A stretch of DNA of 64,000 nt from Alteromonas indica (GTDB taxonomy: Bacteria; Pseudomonadota; Gammaproteobacteria; Enterobacterales; Alteromonadaceae): positions 1 through 64,000 of the forward strand of contig PYVY01000009.1 in NCBI GenBank assembly GCA_003056425.1, read 5' to 3'. The number at the start of each line of letters is the position of its first letter. The stretch's first letter is position 1. The notes beneath the pieces were generated by a model, which saw only the letters and a program-made list of their open reading frames with translations, ran no database searches and was not told the origin of the DNA. Position numbers and translations under genes: made by a program. This document shows, piece after piece, positions 49,387 to 57,890 of this stretch.

Positions 49387-49728
49387 TTAGTCGTCGCGAG
49401 TGAGAACTTCAAGTAGCTCTATTTCAAATAGCAGGTTACTGTTCGCTGGGATCATCTCGCCAATCTGCCGGTCGCCATAAGCCAGTTCAGCGGGCACCCA
49501 TAGTTTTCGTTTCCCCCCGGTTTTCATTCCCTGCAGGCCAATAAACCAGCCTTGTATCACTTTATTCTTTGATAGCACCGTTTGAAATGGCTGGCCTTTA
49601 GCATACGATGAATCAAACTCACTACCATCTTCTAAAAAGCCGCGATAGTGCGCGGTAATTAACGCACTTTTTTCGGCAGCTTTACCGGTACCAATGGTTA
49701 TATCTTCAATTTTTACTGTTGTACTCAT
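49387..49728 (-). CDS. FKBP-type peptidyl-prolyl isomerase
   Basis: This is a 113-aa single-domain FKBP, probably cytosolic because no signal peptide is present. It starts MSTTVKIEDITIGTGKAA at the ATG at 49728, with AGGATAAG upstream; a reading to 49788 adds unrelated residues. GSEFDSSYAKGQPF, VIQGWFIGLQGMKTGGKR and IPANSNLLFEIELL form the active pocket. It would speed proline isomerisation in protein folding. Confidence 0.92.
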   Translation of the reverse strand: MSTTVKIEDITIGTGKAAEKSALITAHYRGFLEDGSEFDSSYAKGQPFQTVLSKNKVIQGWFIGLQGMKTGGKRKLWVPAELAYGDRQIGEMIPANSNLLFEIELLEVLTRDD

Positions 49729-50742
49729 AGGGCTTATCCTGTGAAAAAGCTTATCGGCAGCACCCCATGTTGTGTTGAATAACCACACAGAGCATGGAAG
49801 CCAAAAGTGAAAAAGATTAAGTGTAACCCGAATTACCGCTAGCCAGCCAGGACTCGGAGCCGGTACGGGCGTTTACCAACGGCTCACAGACAGGCTTAGG
49901 TAGTGGGGTCTTTCTGGCACTACGACAGCGATAGCTGATGGGGCAAAAGGCCAGCCTTCATGGTTCATTGACGGAAGGAGCAAAGCAATAACCAAGGTGC
50001 TAACCTCATTTGGCTAAAGATCCTATTTGGCTAAAGCCATGATCTGGTTGGACTGGCTAAATATGTTAGAGGTATTTCCCCTCCTACAGTTTACGTGTAA
50101 GCAAACCATAGTGGTTTTGCACCTATGCTTAGGTTTCGGTTGCGGGTTCTTTATCGGGCTATCTGGGCCAGCCACGCTTCAGTGCAAAAAAGCCAGCTCA
50201 CAGGGTGCTTAACCCACATAAAAGTACGGTGTGTAATGGCACAAGGCCAGGGTCGCCCGCAATCTGGTTTATGCCAGCTGACTTCGCTACAACATGGCAT
50301 CTATTAAACAATACTCTTTATATTAATGTTGCGGTTGCGAGCTAAACATTCCCCGAGTATACCGATTCAGAAAAAACTGCAGCAGCTTTAGAATAGTTGC
50401 CCCACCATACCTTAGTAAAACCAGGCAGCAGTACCTGGCTACTTAAGTTTGACGCCTTGTGTGACCGAATGTTGTGGGGCATCGTAAGCCCGTTTGGGCG
50501 CACAATTTGAGGTTGCTGCCCTTTCGAATAAACATATTAACTTTCAAAACGTTAAGCTACTTCAGCGGGAATATTTTTAGCGTATTTTTACCTCTGAATT
50601 CAGCGAAACCGTGAAAATAAAAGCCTGCCGAGATCGCGTACACCTACTAATTCCATGAATCTAAAGGATTTCCCGCAAACGGTAAAATGCCCATGCAGAA
50701 TGGACATGATCACACTGTTTGCTAAAATTTACACAAAGGCGG
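49729..50742. other. about 1 kb gene-poor gap before the thr operon
   Basis: No gene is supported. A short direct repeat (TTTGGCTAAAG twice) is near 50010-50035. A 61-codon frame at 50027 has no ribosome site or family. The right end leads into the thr regulatory region. Confidence 0.45.
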
Positions 50743-50767
50743 TTGACATATAGACGTCTATACGGCA
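50743..50767 (+). promoter_or_regulatory. candidate MetJ operator overlapping a thr promoter -35
   Basis: AGACGTCT at 50752-50759 is identical to the MetJ met-box consensus. It lies inside a 14-bp perfect palindrome (TATAGACGTCTATA, 50749-50762). In the same 8-bp register, the flanking boxes TGACATAT (50744) and ATACGGCA (50760) each match 5 of 8, as expected of tandem met boxes. The left box overlaps TTGACA at 50743-50748, a perfect -35 hexamer; the matching -10 near 50766 is weak. Binding here would block RNA polymerase when S-adenosylmethionine is high. The assignment is inferred from the consensus. Confidence 0.6.
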
Positions 50768-50777
50768 AATTGAACCC

Positions 50778-50846
50778 ATGAAAACAATAACAAGCACCAC
50801 CGGCATGATTATGATTACCACCTCTTTGAGGGCGGTTGCTGGTTAG
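50778..50846 (+). CDS. thrL: thr operon leader peptide
   Basis: This is a 22-aa reading frame, MKTITSTTGMIMITTSLRAV then AG, with six Thr and three Ile codons among its first 15. Thr residues are 3, 5, 7, 8, 14 and 15; Ile are 4, 11 and 13. This is the pattern of a threonine/isoleucine attenuation leader. It has no clear ribosome site, which may mean a leaderless or weakly started transcript. The stop lies 22 bases before a strong terminator and 110 before thrA. Confidence 0.88.
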   Translation: MKTITSTTGMIMITTSLRAVAG

Positions 50847-50882
50847 TGCATGTTAGACGCAAATACCAAAAAACCCGCCCTC
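50828..50882 (+). promoter_or_regulatory. thr attenuator antiterminator pairing
   Basis: GAGGGCGG at 50828-50835, within the last codons of the leader peptide, is complementary over 8 of 8 bases to CCGCCCTC at 50875-50882, the left arm of the terminator. A ribosome stalled at the Thr or Ile codons would leave the first segment free, so the antiterminator forms and thrABC is read. A ribosome that reaches the stop covers it, so the terminator forms. Confidence 0.8.
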
Positions 50883-50903
50883 ACCGAGAGCGGGTTTTTT
50901 TTT
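50868..50903 (+). terminator. thr operon attenuator terminator
   Basis: The stem CCCGCCCTC/GAGAGCGGG has one C-A mismatch and a 3-base loop, extended by six A:T pairs, and is followed by nine T. It lies between the leader peptide and thrA and is the stop of the attenuation switch. Confidence 0.92.
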
Positions 50904-50956
50904 AACTTAAAGCTGCAAAAATTGATGTAGTTAACCCAATCAATAAGGAGCAACAA

Positions 50957-53422
50957 ATGAAAGTGTTAAAGTTTGGTGGATCTTCTCTGGCCGATGCACA
51001 GCGCTACCTGCGTGTGACCGAGATTAGCATTTCCACCCACCAAACCGACGGCGCTGCCGTGGTGCTCTCTGCCCCCAAAGGAGTGACTAACGCACTCTCC
51101 CTGTTATGTGAACAGGCCGCAGCAGATCAGGATTTTCTACCACTATTTGAAAAACTTGAAACGCTGGTCACCGGCATTGCTGCCCAGCTTAACGATATAT
51201 TATCGGGCTTCGACTACGACGGGGTGGTAGCATTTATTGATAACCAGCTGGCCAGCCTTAAAAAGCAGCTTGATGGCATTCGTCTACTGGGTTGTGCTCC
51301 CGACTCAGTAACAGCTGGCTTACTCAGTATTGGCGAATACATTAGTGTCACTTTGTTTAGCGGTATCTTAAGTGCCAAAGGTATTACCAACCAGATAATC
51401 GATCCGGTGGAATACGTGCGGGCTCAGGGAGATTATCTTGATAGTATTGCCGATGTGGCATTAAGCAAAGCGAACTTCAGCGATATTGTTGCCGATGGTA
51501 GTGTCTTTTTGGTCATGCCTGGTTTCGTAGCCGCTAACGAAGTAGGCGAGAAAGTTACCCTCGGGCGCAATGGTTCAGATTATTCAGCCGCTATTCTTGC
51601 TGCCTGTATCGGGGCTAAAGCCTGCGAAATCTGGACGGATGTAGATGGCGTGTACAACGCGGATCCGAATCAGGTTGAAGGGGCCGTTTTACTGGATAAG
51701 CTAACCTATCAGGAGGCCATGGAATTATCGTACTTTGGCGCCAAGGTATTGCATCCTAAAACCATCGGACCTATTGCTCAGCACCATATTCCCTGCCTTA
51801 TCCGTAATACGCTAAACCCAGCCGCACCGGGTACCTTAATATCTAATGAAGCCAGCGAAACCTGGACCTCGGTAAAAGGTATTTCCCAACTAGATGACAT
51901 TACTATGTTCAATGTCGCCGGTCCCGGCCTAAAAGGAATGGTGGGTATGGCAAGCCGGGTGTTTGAGGTCATGTCGAACGCCAATATTTCTATTTCATTG
52001 ATTACCCAATCCAGTTCTGAGTACAGCATAAGCTTTTGTATTCAAAACAAAGATGCCGACAAAGCACTGGCGTTGTTAGAAGATGCCTTTACGTTAGAGC
52101 TGCAAAACCAGCTTCTTGACCCGATAGAAGTGCGCCGCGACTTGGCAATTGTCACTTTGGTGGGCGATGGTATGCGCCATACGAAAGGCCTGGCAGCACG
52201 GTTTTTCAATTCTCTGGCGCAAGCCAGGGTCAATAATGTGGCAATAGCCCAGGGCTCATCAGAGCGTTCAATATCCACGGTTATCGAAGCAAAACGCGCT
52301 AAAAAAGCAGTTCGGGTGATTCACCAGAACTTCTTCTCAAACCGTCATACTATTGATGTGTTTTTGATTGGTTGTGGCAATGTAGGCCAGGAATTACTTG
52401 GCCAAATTTCTCGCCAGCAACCGGCATTGTTAAAGCGAAATATCCAGTTACGGGTGTACGGGATTGCCAATAGCCGCAAATTACTGCTCAATCCGAATGG
52501 TATTGACGTGGGTAACAGCTGGGCCGAAGAGTTAGCCGCCAGCGACCAATCATTTTCGGTTGAACAGCTGCATGACTTTGTTAATCACAACAGCCTGGTT
52601 AATCCGGTGATTGTGGACTGTACCAGCAGTGCAGGTATTGCTGCGCAGTATGTAGAGATGCTGGAACAAGGTTTTCATGTGGTGACGCCGAACAAAAAAG
52701 CCAACACCGATACGCTTACCTATTACCGGAAACTACGCAAAACTGCGCTACAAACCAACCGCCAGTATCTGTACGAAACCACGGTAGGTGCAGGCTTACC
52801 GGTTATTGATAACCTACAGAAACTGTTTAGTGCAGGCGATGTATTGCATCGGTTTGAGGGTATCTTATCCGGTAGCCTGTCGTATGTGTTTGGTAAGCTT
52901 GAAGAAGGCATGAGTTTGTCTGAAGCAACCGAAACTGCCCGCAAAAACGGCTATACTGAACCTGATCCGCGGGATGATCTTAGTGGCATGGACGTAGCGC
53001 GAAAGCTATTAATTATGGCACGTGAAGCTGACCTTGAGTTGGAGCTAAGTGATATAACCATTGAATCAGTGCTGCCAGCAGGCTTTGCTGAGGAATGCTC
53101 AGTCGATGAGTTCATGCGACGGTTGCCCGAGCTAGATGATAGTTTTGGAGAAAAAGTCAGGCAGGCGCAAAACGATGGCAAAGTGCTGCGCTATATCGGC
53201 AGTATTGAAGATAATCAATGCCGGGTTACCATTCAGGCGGTGCCAGCCAGCCATCCACTGGCCGCCGTAAAAGACGGCGAAAATGCATTGGCTATCAGCA
53301 GTGACTATTACCAGCCTATTCCCTATGTCATTCGTGGTTACGGGGCAGGTGGGACGGTCACCGCGGCGGGAGTGTTTGCTGATATCCTTCGGACCATGCC
53401 CTGGAAACAAATGGCCGGCTAG
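50957..53422 (+). CDS. thrA: bifunctional aspartokinase I / homoserine dehydrogenase I
   Basis: ThrA carries out the first and third steps from aspartate to homoserine. The N-terminal aspartokinase domain (about residues 1-290) begins MKVLKFGGSSLADAQRYL and has GRNGSDYSAAILAA and the EIWTDVDGVYNADP loop. Two ACT-type regulatory regions follow (about 310-450), where threonine would inhibit. The homoserine dehydrogenase domain starts near residue 465 with VFLIGCGNVGQELLGQI and has TPNKKANTDTLTYYRKL and ILSGSLSYVFGKLEEG. The ATG has AAGGAG 6 bases upstream. Length of 821 aa matches E. coli ThrA. Confidence 0.97.
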   Translation: MKVLKFGGSSLADAQRYLRVTEISISTHQTDGAAVVLSAPKGVTNALSLLCEQAAADQDFLPLFEKLETLVTGIAAQLNDILSGFDYDGVVAFIDNQLASLKKQLDGIRLLGCAPDSVTAGLLSIGEYISVTLFSGILSAKGITNQIIDPVEYVRAQGDYLDSIADVALSKANFSDIVADGSVFLVMPGFVAANEVGEKVTLGRNGSDYSAAILAACIGAKACEIWTDVDGVYNADPNQVEGAVLLDKLTYQEAMELSYFGAKVLHPKTIGPIAQHHIPCLIRNTLNPAAPGTLISNEASETWTSVKGISQLDDITMFNVAGPGLKGMVGMASRVFEVMSNANISISLITQSSSEYSISFCIQNKDADKALALLEDAFTLELQNQLLDPIEVRRDLAIVTLVGDGMRHTKGLAARFFNSLAQARVNNVAIAQGSSERSISTVIEAKRAKKAVRVIHQNFFSNRHTIDVFLIGCGNVGQELLGQISRQQPALLKRNIQLRVYGIANSRKLLLNPNGIDVGNSWAEELAASDQSFSVEQLHDFVNHNSLVNPVIVDCTSSAGIAAQYVEMLEQGFHVVTPNKKANTDTLTYYRKLRKTALQTNRQYLYETTVGAGLPVIDNLQKLFSAGDVLHRFEGILSGSLSYVFGKLEEGMSLSEATETARKNGYTEPDPRDDLSGMDVARKLLIMAREADLELELSDITIESVLPAGFAEECSVDEFMRRLPELDDSFGEKVRQAQNDGKVLRYIGSIEDNQCRVTIQAVPASHPLAAVKDGENALAISSDYYQPIPYVIRGYGAGGTVTAAGVFADILRTMPWKQMAG

Positions 53423-53438
53423 CCGGTAGGACTCAATA

Positions 53439-54392
53439 ATGAAAAATAAAACAATAGCGTACGCCCCAGCTTCAATCGGTAATGTCAGCCTGGGATTTGA
53501 CGTACTGGGGGCGGCGCTGGAGCCAGTTGATGGAACCGCGCTGGGTGATGTGGTGGAAGTGCAGCAAGCTGACGCTTTTGCGCTTCATGTGGCCGGCCCC
53601 TTTGCGCACAAACTGCCCGCGGATGAGAACACCAATATTGTCACCCACTGTTACGAACACTTTATCGAAGCGTGCGTAAAATACGGCCATGCTACCCATC
53701 CACTGGCAATGACACTGCACAAAAACCTGCCTATCGGAAGCGGGCTAGGTTCCAGTGCAAGCTCTATCGTAGCGGCTTTTCATGCACTCAATGCACATTT
53801 CGATTCGCCATTTAAGCAAGATGAATTATTGCATATGATGGGCGAGCTTGAAGGGCAAATCAGTGGCAGTATTCACTACGACAATGTTGCCCCGTGCTAT
53901 CTTGGCGGGATGACATTGATGACCGGCCAGTCATCGCCCGTCACCGTTGCCTTACCTTTAATGGAAAACTGGTACTGGGCTATTTGTTACTCAGGCATTA
54001 GCGTATCCACCTCAGCAGCGCGGGATATTTTACCCAAGACGGTGGACTTACCTGACGCGTTGACATTTGGGCGCCAGCTTGGGGTGTTTGTTCATGCGCT
54101 CCATGCCAATAATGAGCAACTGGCTGCCAGTGTGATGCAAGATGTGATTGCTGAGCCGTATCGCAAATCACTATTGCCAGGATTTGATGAGGCACGTGCC
54201 TATAGCATGGAGCATGGCGCGCTGGCATTTGGCATATCGGGCTCTGGCCCAACGGTGTTTGCGGTATGCCGCGACCAAGCACAGGCTCAGCATATTGCTG
54301 CCTGGTTAGACAACAATTATAAGCAAAACGAAGATGGCTTCAGCCATGTTTGTCGTATCCCGCAGGCGGGTGTACAACAACAGCAAGGGTAA
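53439..54392 (+). CDS. thrB: homoserine kinase
   Basis: ThrB phosphorylates homoserine to O-phosphohomoserine. It is a GHMP kinase: PASIGNVSLGFDVLGAAL opens the protein, the ATP loop is PIGSGLGSSASSIVAAFHAL (near residue 95), and GISGSGPTVFAVC is the third motif. Length is 317 aa, as usual. It begins 16 bp after thrA and ends 6 bp before thrC. Confidence 0.97.
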   Translation: MKNKTIAYAPASIGNVSLGFDVLGAALEPVDGTALGDVVEVQQADAFALHVAGPFAHKLPADENTNIVTHCYEHFIEACVKYGHATHPLAMTLHKNLPIGSGLGSSASSIVAAFHALNAHFDSPFKQDELLHMMGELEGQISGSIHYDNVAPCYLGGMTLMTGQSSPVTVALPLMENWYWAICYSGISVSTSAARDILPKTVDLPDALTFGRQLGVFVHALHANNEQLAASVMQDVIAEPYRKSLLPGFDEARAYSMEHGALAFGISGSGPTVFAVCRDQAQAQHIAAWLDNNYKQNEDGFSHVCRIPQAGVQQQQG

Positions 54393-54398
54393 AATATT

Positions 54399-55691
54399 GT
54401 GGAACTAGTAAATTTAAAGGACGCAACCGATACAGTGTCATTTGCACAAGCCGTAAAGAAAGGCCTGGGCAAACATCAGGGGCTGTATTTTCCGACCGCT
54501 ATTCCTAAGCTAACTGATGTAGAATCACTTCTGGCTAAGCCATTTGTAGAACGCAGCATAGAGATTCTGCATACGCTTATAGGCGATGAGCTGGGTGCCG
54601 GTGTTTTAGATGAAATTGTAGAGCAAGCATTTAACTTCGCCGCTCCGGTAGAGAAAGTCACCGACGATATATATACGCTGGAACTTTTTCATGGCCCCAC
54701 GCTGGCCTTTAAAGATTTTGGCGGCCGCTTTATGGCGCAGGTGCTGGCGCGTATTTCGGCGGGTCAACCGATAACCATTCTCACCGCAACCTCAGGTGAT
54801 ACAGGCGCTGCCGTCGCCCAGGCATTCCATGGTATCAGTAACATTAACGTGGTTATATTGTTCCCTAAAGGAAAAATCAGCCCGTTGCAGGAAAAGCTGT
54901 TTTCAACCTTAGGTGGCAATATCCATACGGTAGCCATTGAAGCCGATTTTGATGCCTGCCAGTCGCTGGTTAAACAGGCTTTTGACGATCCTGATGTTCG
55001 CGACGGGTTGCATCTCAATTCTGCCAACTCAATAAATATCAGCCGTTTACTGGCACAGGTATGTTATTACTTTGAAGCTCTTAGCCAAATTCCGGTAGCC
55101 GAACGCGAGCAGCTGGTGGTCTCGGTACCCAGCGGTAATTTTGGCAACCTGACGGCTGGTATGATTGCTAAAGCAATGGGGTTACCTATAAAACGGTTTA
55201 TTGCGGCGACTAACCTTAACGACACCGTGCCGCGTTATCTGAAAACCGGTGAATGGGATCCAAAAGCAACAGTTGCGACCCTCTCTAACGCCATGGACGT
55301 CAGTCAGCCTAACAACTGGCCGCGTATCGAGGCATTAATTGAACAGGGCTATATAGACAAAGCCTGTTTGCGTGGCGAATCCGTAGACGAACAATACACC
55401 CAGATTGCCATGCGTCAGTTAGCGCAGGCAGGCTATACCAGTGAGCCCCATGCGGCTATCGCCTTTCGTTCGCTAAGCCACGGGCTGGAAGAAGGTGAAA
55501 AAGGACTGTTTTTAGGCACCGCGCATCCGGCCAAATTTCGCGAAACGGTCGAAAATGTATTAGGCCAGCCTATCAGCTTGCCACGAGAGCTTGCTGCGGT
55601 GGCCACCGAAGATAGCCTGGCGGTGGATTTAGAGCCAAGTTACGAGGCATTAAAAGCCCACATGCTTGATCTGTTGCAAACCCAATCGTGA
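54399..55691 (+). CDS. thrC: threonine synthase
   Basis: ThrC is a PLP enzyme that turns O-phosphohomoserine into threonine. The PLP Lys is in [19 protein letters not shown], the phosphate loop is [13 protein letters not shown], and [20 protein letters not shown] is also typical. It starts at a GTG with AAGGG upstream. Length is 430 aa. Its stop overlaps the ung start in GTGA. Confidence 0.97.
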   Translation: MELVNLKDATDTVSFAQAVKKGLGKHQGLYFPTAIPKLTDVESLLAKPFVERSIEILHTLIGDELGAGVLDEIVEQAFNFAAPVEKVTDDIYTLELFHGPTLAFKDFGGRFMAQVLARISAGQPITILTATSGDTGAAVAQAFHGISNINVVILFPKGKISPLQEKLFSTLGGNIHTVAIEADFDACQSLVKQAFDDPDVRDGLHLNSANSINISRLLAQVCYYFEALSQIPVAEREQLVVSVPSGNFGNLTAGMIAKAMGLPIKRFIAATNLNDTVPRYLKTGEWDPKATVATLSNAMDVSQPNNWPRIEALIEQGYIDKACLRGESVDEQYTQIAMRQLAQAGYTSEPHAAIAFRSLSHGLEEGEKGLFLGTAHPAKFRETVENVLGQPISLPRELAAVATEDSLAVDLEPSYEALKAHMLDLLQTQS

Positions 55692-56344
55692 AGTGGCATG
55701 ACGTACTGGGCCCGGAGAAGGAAAAACCTTATTTCCAGGCCCTGATGGAGCGTGTAGAGGAAGAAAGGGCGGCGGGGAAAGTGGTATACCCACCCCGTGA
55801 ACAGGTATTTAACGCCCTTAAATTCACTGAGCTTAGCGATGTAAAAGTCGTAATGTTGGGCCAGGATCCCTATCACGGCCCTAACCAAGCTCACGGACTA
55901 TGCTTTTCAGTATTGCCTGGTATTAAACCGCCGCCTTCACTGAACAATATATATAAAGAATTAGCCGCCGATATTGCCGATTTTGCCGTGCCGGCCCATG
56001 GAACGTTATCCAGTTGGGCCGAGCAGGGGGTATTGATGCTAAATACCGTATTAACAGTAGAACAGGGTAAGGCCCATAGCCATGCAAAATTTGGCTGGGA
56101 AACCTTTACTGACGCGGTGATAGACGCGGTCAATCAGCATCTTGAAGGTGTCGTGTTCTTGTTGTGGGGCAGTCATGCGCAAAAAAAAGGTGCAGGTATT
56201 GATACCGCCCGTCACCATGTACTTACTGCACCTCATCCCTCACCCTTGTCGGCCCATCGCGGCTTTTTGGGGTGCCAGCACTTTAGCAAGACCAATCGCC
56301 TGTTAGAGGCGCAAGGTAAAACCCCTATTACCTGGCAGGTATAG
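55688..56344 (+). CDS. ung: uracil-DNA glycosylase
   Basis: Ung removes uracil from DNA as the first step of base-excision repair. The catalytic water-activating Asp is in [20 protein letters not shown], and the DNA-intercalation loop is [17 protein letters not shown] with the catalytic His. Length of 218 aa is normal. The start is a GTG that overlaps the thrC stop (GTGA), so it would be made from the thr transcript. A terminator follows at 56377. Confidence 0.96.
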   Translation: MKWHDVLGPEKEKPYFQALMERVEEERAAGKVVYPPREQVFNALKFTELSDVKVVMLGQDPYHGPNQAHGLCFSVLPGIKPPPSLNNIYKELAADIADFAVPAHGTLSSWAEQGVLMLNTVLTVEQGKAHSHAKFGWETFTDAVIDAVNQHLEGVVFLLWGSHAQKKGAGIDTARHHVLTAPHPSPLSAHRGFLGCQHFSKTNRLLEAQGKTPITWQV

Positions 56345-56376
56345 TACTCCCTCCCTATCTGACTTCCCTTTCAGTC

Positions 56377-56413
56377 CTGCGCCGGCTACTAAGTAAGCCT
56401 GCGCAGTTTTTTT
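56377..56413 (+). terminator. terminator after ung
   Basis: CTGCGC and GGCT pair with AGCC and GCGCAG around an 8-base loop with one C-T mismatch, followed by seven T. It lies about 30 bp after ung and would end the thrABC-ung transcript. Confidence 0.88.
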
Positions 56414-56419
56414 ATTCAA

Positions 56420-56452
56420 GCGCAGGCCTACACGGCAGGTTTTTGCCTGCGC
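56420..56452. repeat. 8-bp inverted repeat after the ung terminator
   Basis: GCGCAGGC (56420-56427) and GCCTGCGC (56445-56452) form a perfect stem around a 17-base loop. The sequence repeats the GCGCAG of the terminator just before it. No T-run follows. Confidence 0.55.
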
Positions 56453-56842
56453 AATGGGTCGCAACTTTGCCGGTAATACTATCCAGGCTTAACCAAGTGT
56501 TATTTGAACCCGGGCGAACACCGCTAGCGTATTAATGCAAAGGGTAAACGCAATGGTTTCAAAACTACAGATAGATTATCAAGGTAAAAGATAATGTGAT
56601 GCTGTAAGCGATACGGTCCATCTACAGTGTGAATAGCCGGATATCCTAGCCCTATTTACGGCCACGCCTGTTGCATGCGGTTAACCGCCGTGCGTAGTGT
56701 TAGCAAGTAGCTGTGAGTAAGTATAAGTAAGTATAAGTACCCTGGGTTTACCCTACAGTGACATTCTACCCCCTTATCTCCAGCGTTATCTTTAGCGGTG
56801 ATCTGTGCATCTTTGCAGGGGCATACGTATTATGTACGATGC

Positions 56843-57350
56843 AGCATTGCCTACGCAGCCTGAGCCAATTGCGGTGTGCTTTCGGACACGCGGGGCGCTC
56901 TATTATCAAGAGTGAACCGAGAGAGAGTCGAGAGTGAACCGAGAGTGAGTCGCTAACCACCTGAAGTAGCATAAATCAGCATTGCCTACGCAGCCTGAGC
57001 CGAGTTCGGTGTGCTTTCGGACACGCGGGGCTCTCTATTATCAAGAGTGAACCGAGAGAGAGTCGAGAGTGAACCGAGAGTGAGTCGCTAACTACCTGAA
57101 GTAGCATAAAACAGCATTGCCTACGCAGCCTGAGCCGAGTTCGGCGTGCTTTCGGACACGCGGGGCGCTCTATTATCAAGAGTGAGTCGCTAACTACCTG
57201 AAGTAGCATAAAACAGCATTGCCTACGCAGCCTGAGCCGAGTTCAGCGTGCTTTCGGACGCGGGGCGCTCTATTATCGAGGGTGAGTCGAGAGTGAGCCG
57301 AGTGTGAACCGAGACCGAGTCGCTAACCACCTGAAGTAGCATAAATCAGC
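56843..57350. repeat. four-copy tandem repeat, unit about 135 bp
   Basis: Copies start at 56843, 56978, 57113 and 57215, each with AGCATTGCCTACGCAGCC. Their lengths are 135, 135, 102 and 133 bp. Copy 3 lacks about 33 bp, a block made of GAGAGTGAACCGA-like sub-repeats. The end of each unit is CTGAAGTAGCATAAA. On the minus strand each full unit is a 45-codon frame closed by a stop, which gives false short proteins starting MLLQVVSDSL. I found no transposase, and the units are not CRISPR-like. Confidence 0.9.
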
Positions 57351-57441
57351 ACTGCGACAGGATATAGGGGCGTAAGCGTCTGTCTTTACCCAATAAAAGC
57401 CAGCCCCAGTATCTCCAGGTAACGCAACTATGACCGAAACG

Positions 57442-57475
57442 AAAAACGGCCATCTTATGCAGATGGCCGTTTTTT
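57442..57475. terminator. bidirectional terminator
   Basis: A perfect 14-bp stem (AAAAACGGCCATCT and its complement) encloses the loop TATGC, with A and T runs on both sides. It lies 5 bp after the stop of the DUF3545 gene on the minus strand and may end that transcript. Confidence 0.9.
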
Positions 57476-57479
57476 GTGT

Positions 57480-57656
57480 TTATCGTTCCATTGTTTCCAG
57501 TTCGTACTCGAAACTATAGTCAATCTCGGCGAGCTCTTTTTCCAGTCTGAATCTATCTTGCAGCGCTTCTATTTCTCTCCACTTCCGCTTTTTACTTTTT
57601 GTTTTCGCTGGAGTTGCTTCGATATCTAACATAGTAAATAGATCTGACTTATCCAC
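57480..57656 (-). CDS. DUF3545 family small protein
   Basis: This 58-aa basic protein starts MDKSDLFTMLDIEATP at a GTG at 57656 with AAGGAG 6 bases upstream. A longer reading to 57797 adds residues outside the family. SKKRKWREIEALQDRFRLEK is the core of the DUF3545 family, small highly charged helical proteins seen in Alteromonadales and Vibrionales. The role is unknown. Confidence 0.8.
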   Translation of the reverse strand: MDKSDLFTMLDIEATPAKTKSKKRKWREIEALQDRFRLEKELAEIDYSFEYELETMER

Positions 57657-57890
57657 GAGGATCTCCTTAATGGTACCACTTACAACAGTGACAGAGTGAA
57701 ACGTAAATCCCTCTATCCATTTTTGTATCATAGCCACAACGAAAATAAAATAAGAAAGTTTACTTTTTATTAACAAATTGTGACGGTTCAGTGACAATAG
57801 TGGTGTTCATTCAGGGTAGATAAGTGCGGCTGGAAGGCCCAGCCGCGATATAGATTATCGAAGTATCAGAGATGCACCTATGGCAACAGC

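Noticed and set aside
50027-50212. 61-codon Leu/Cys-rich frame upstream of thr
   Set aside because: No ribosome site; likely chance.
56766-57209. Short minus-strand proteins starting MLLQVVSDS
   Set aside because: They arise from the 135-bp repeat unit and stop once per unit; no support for translation.
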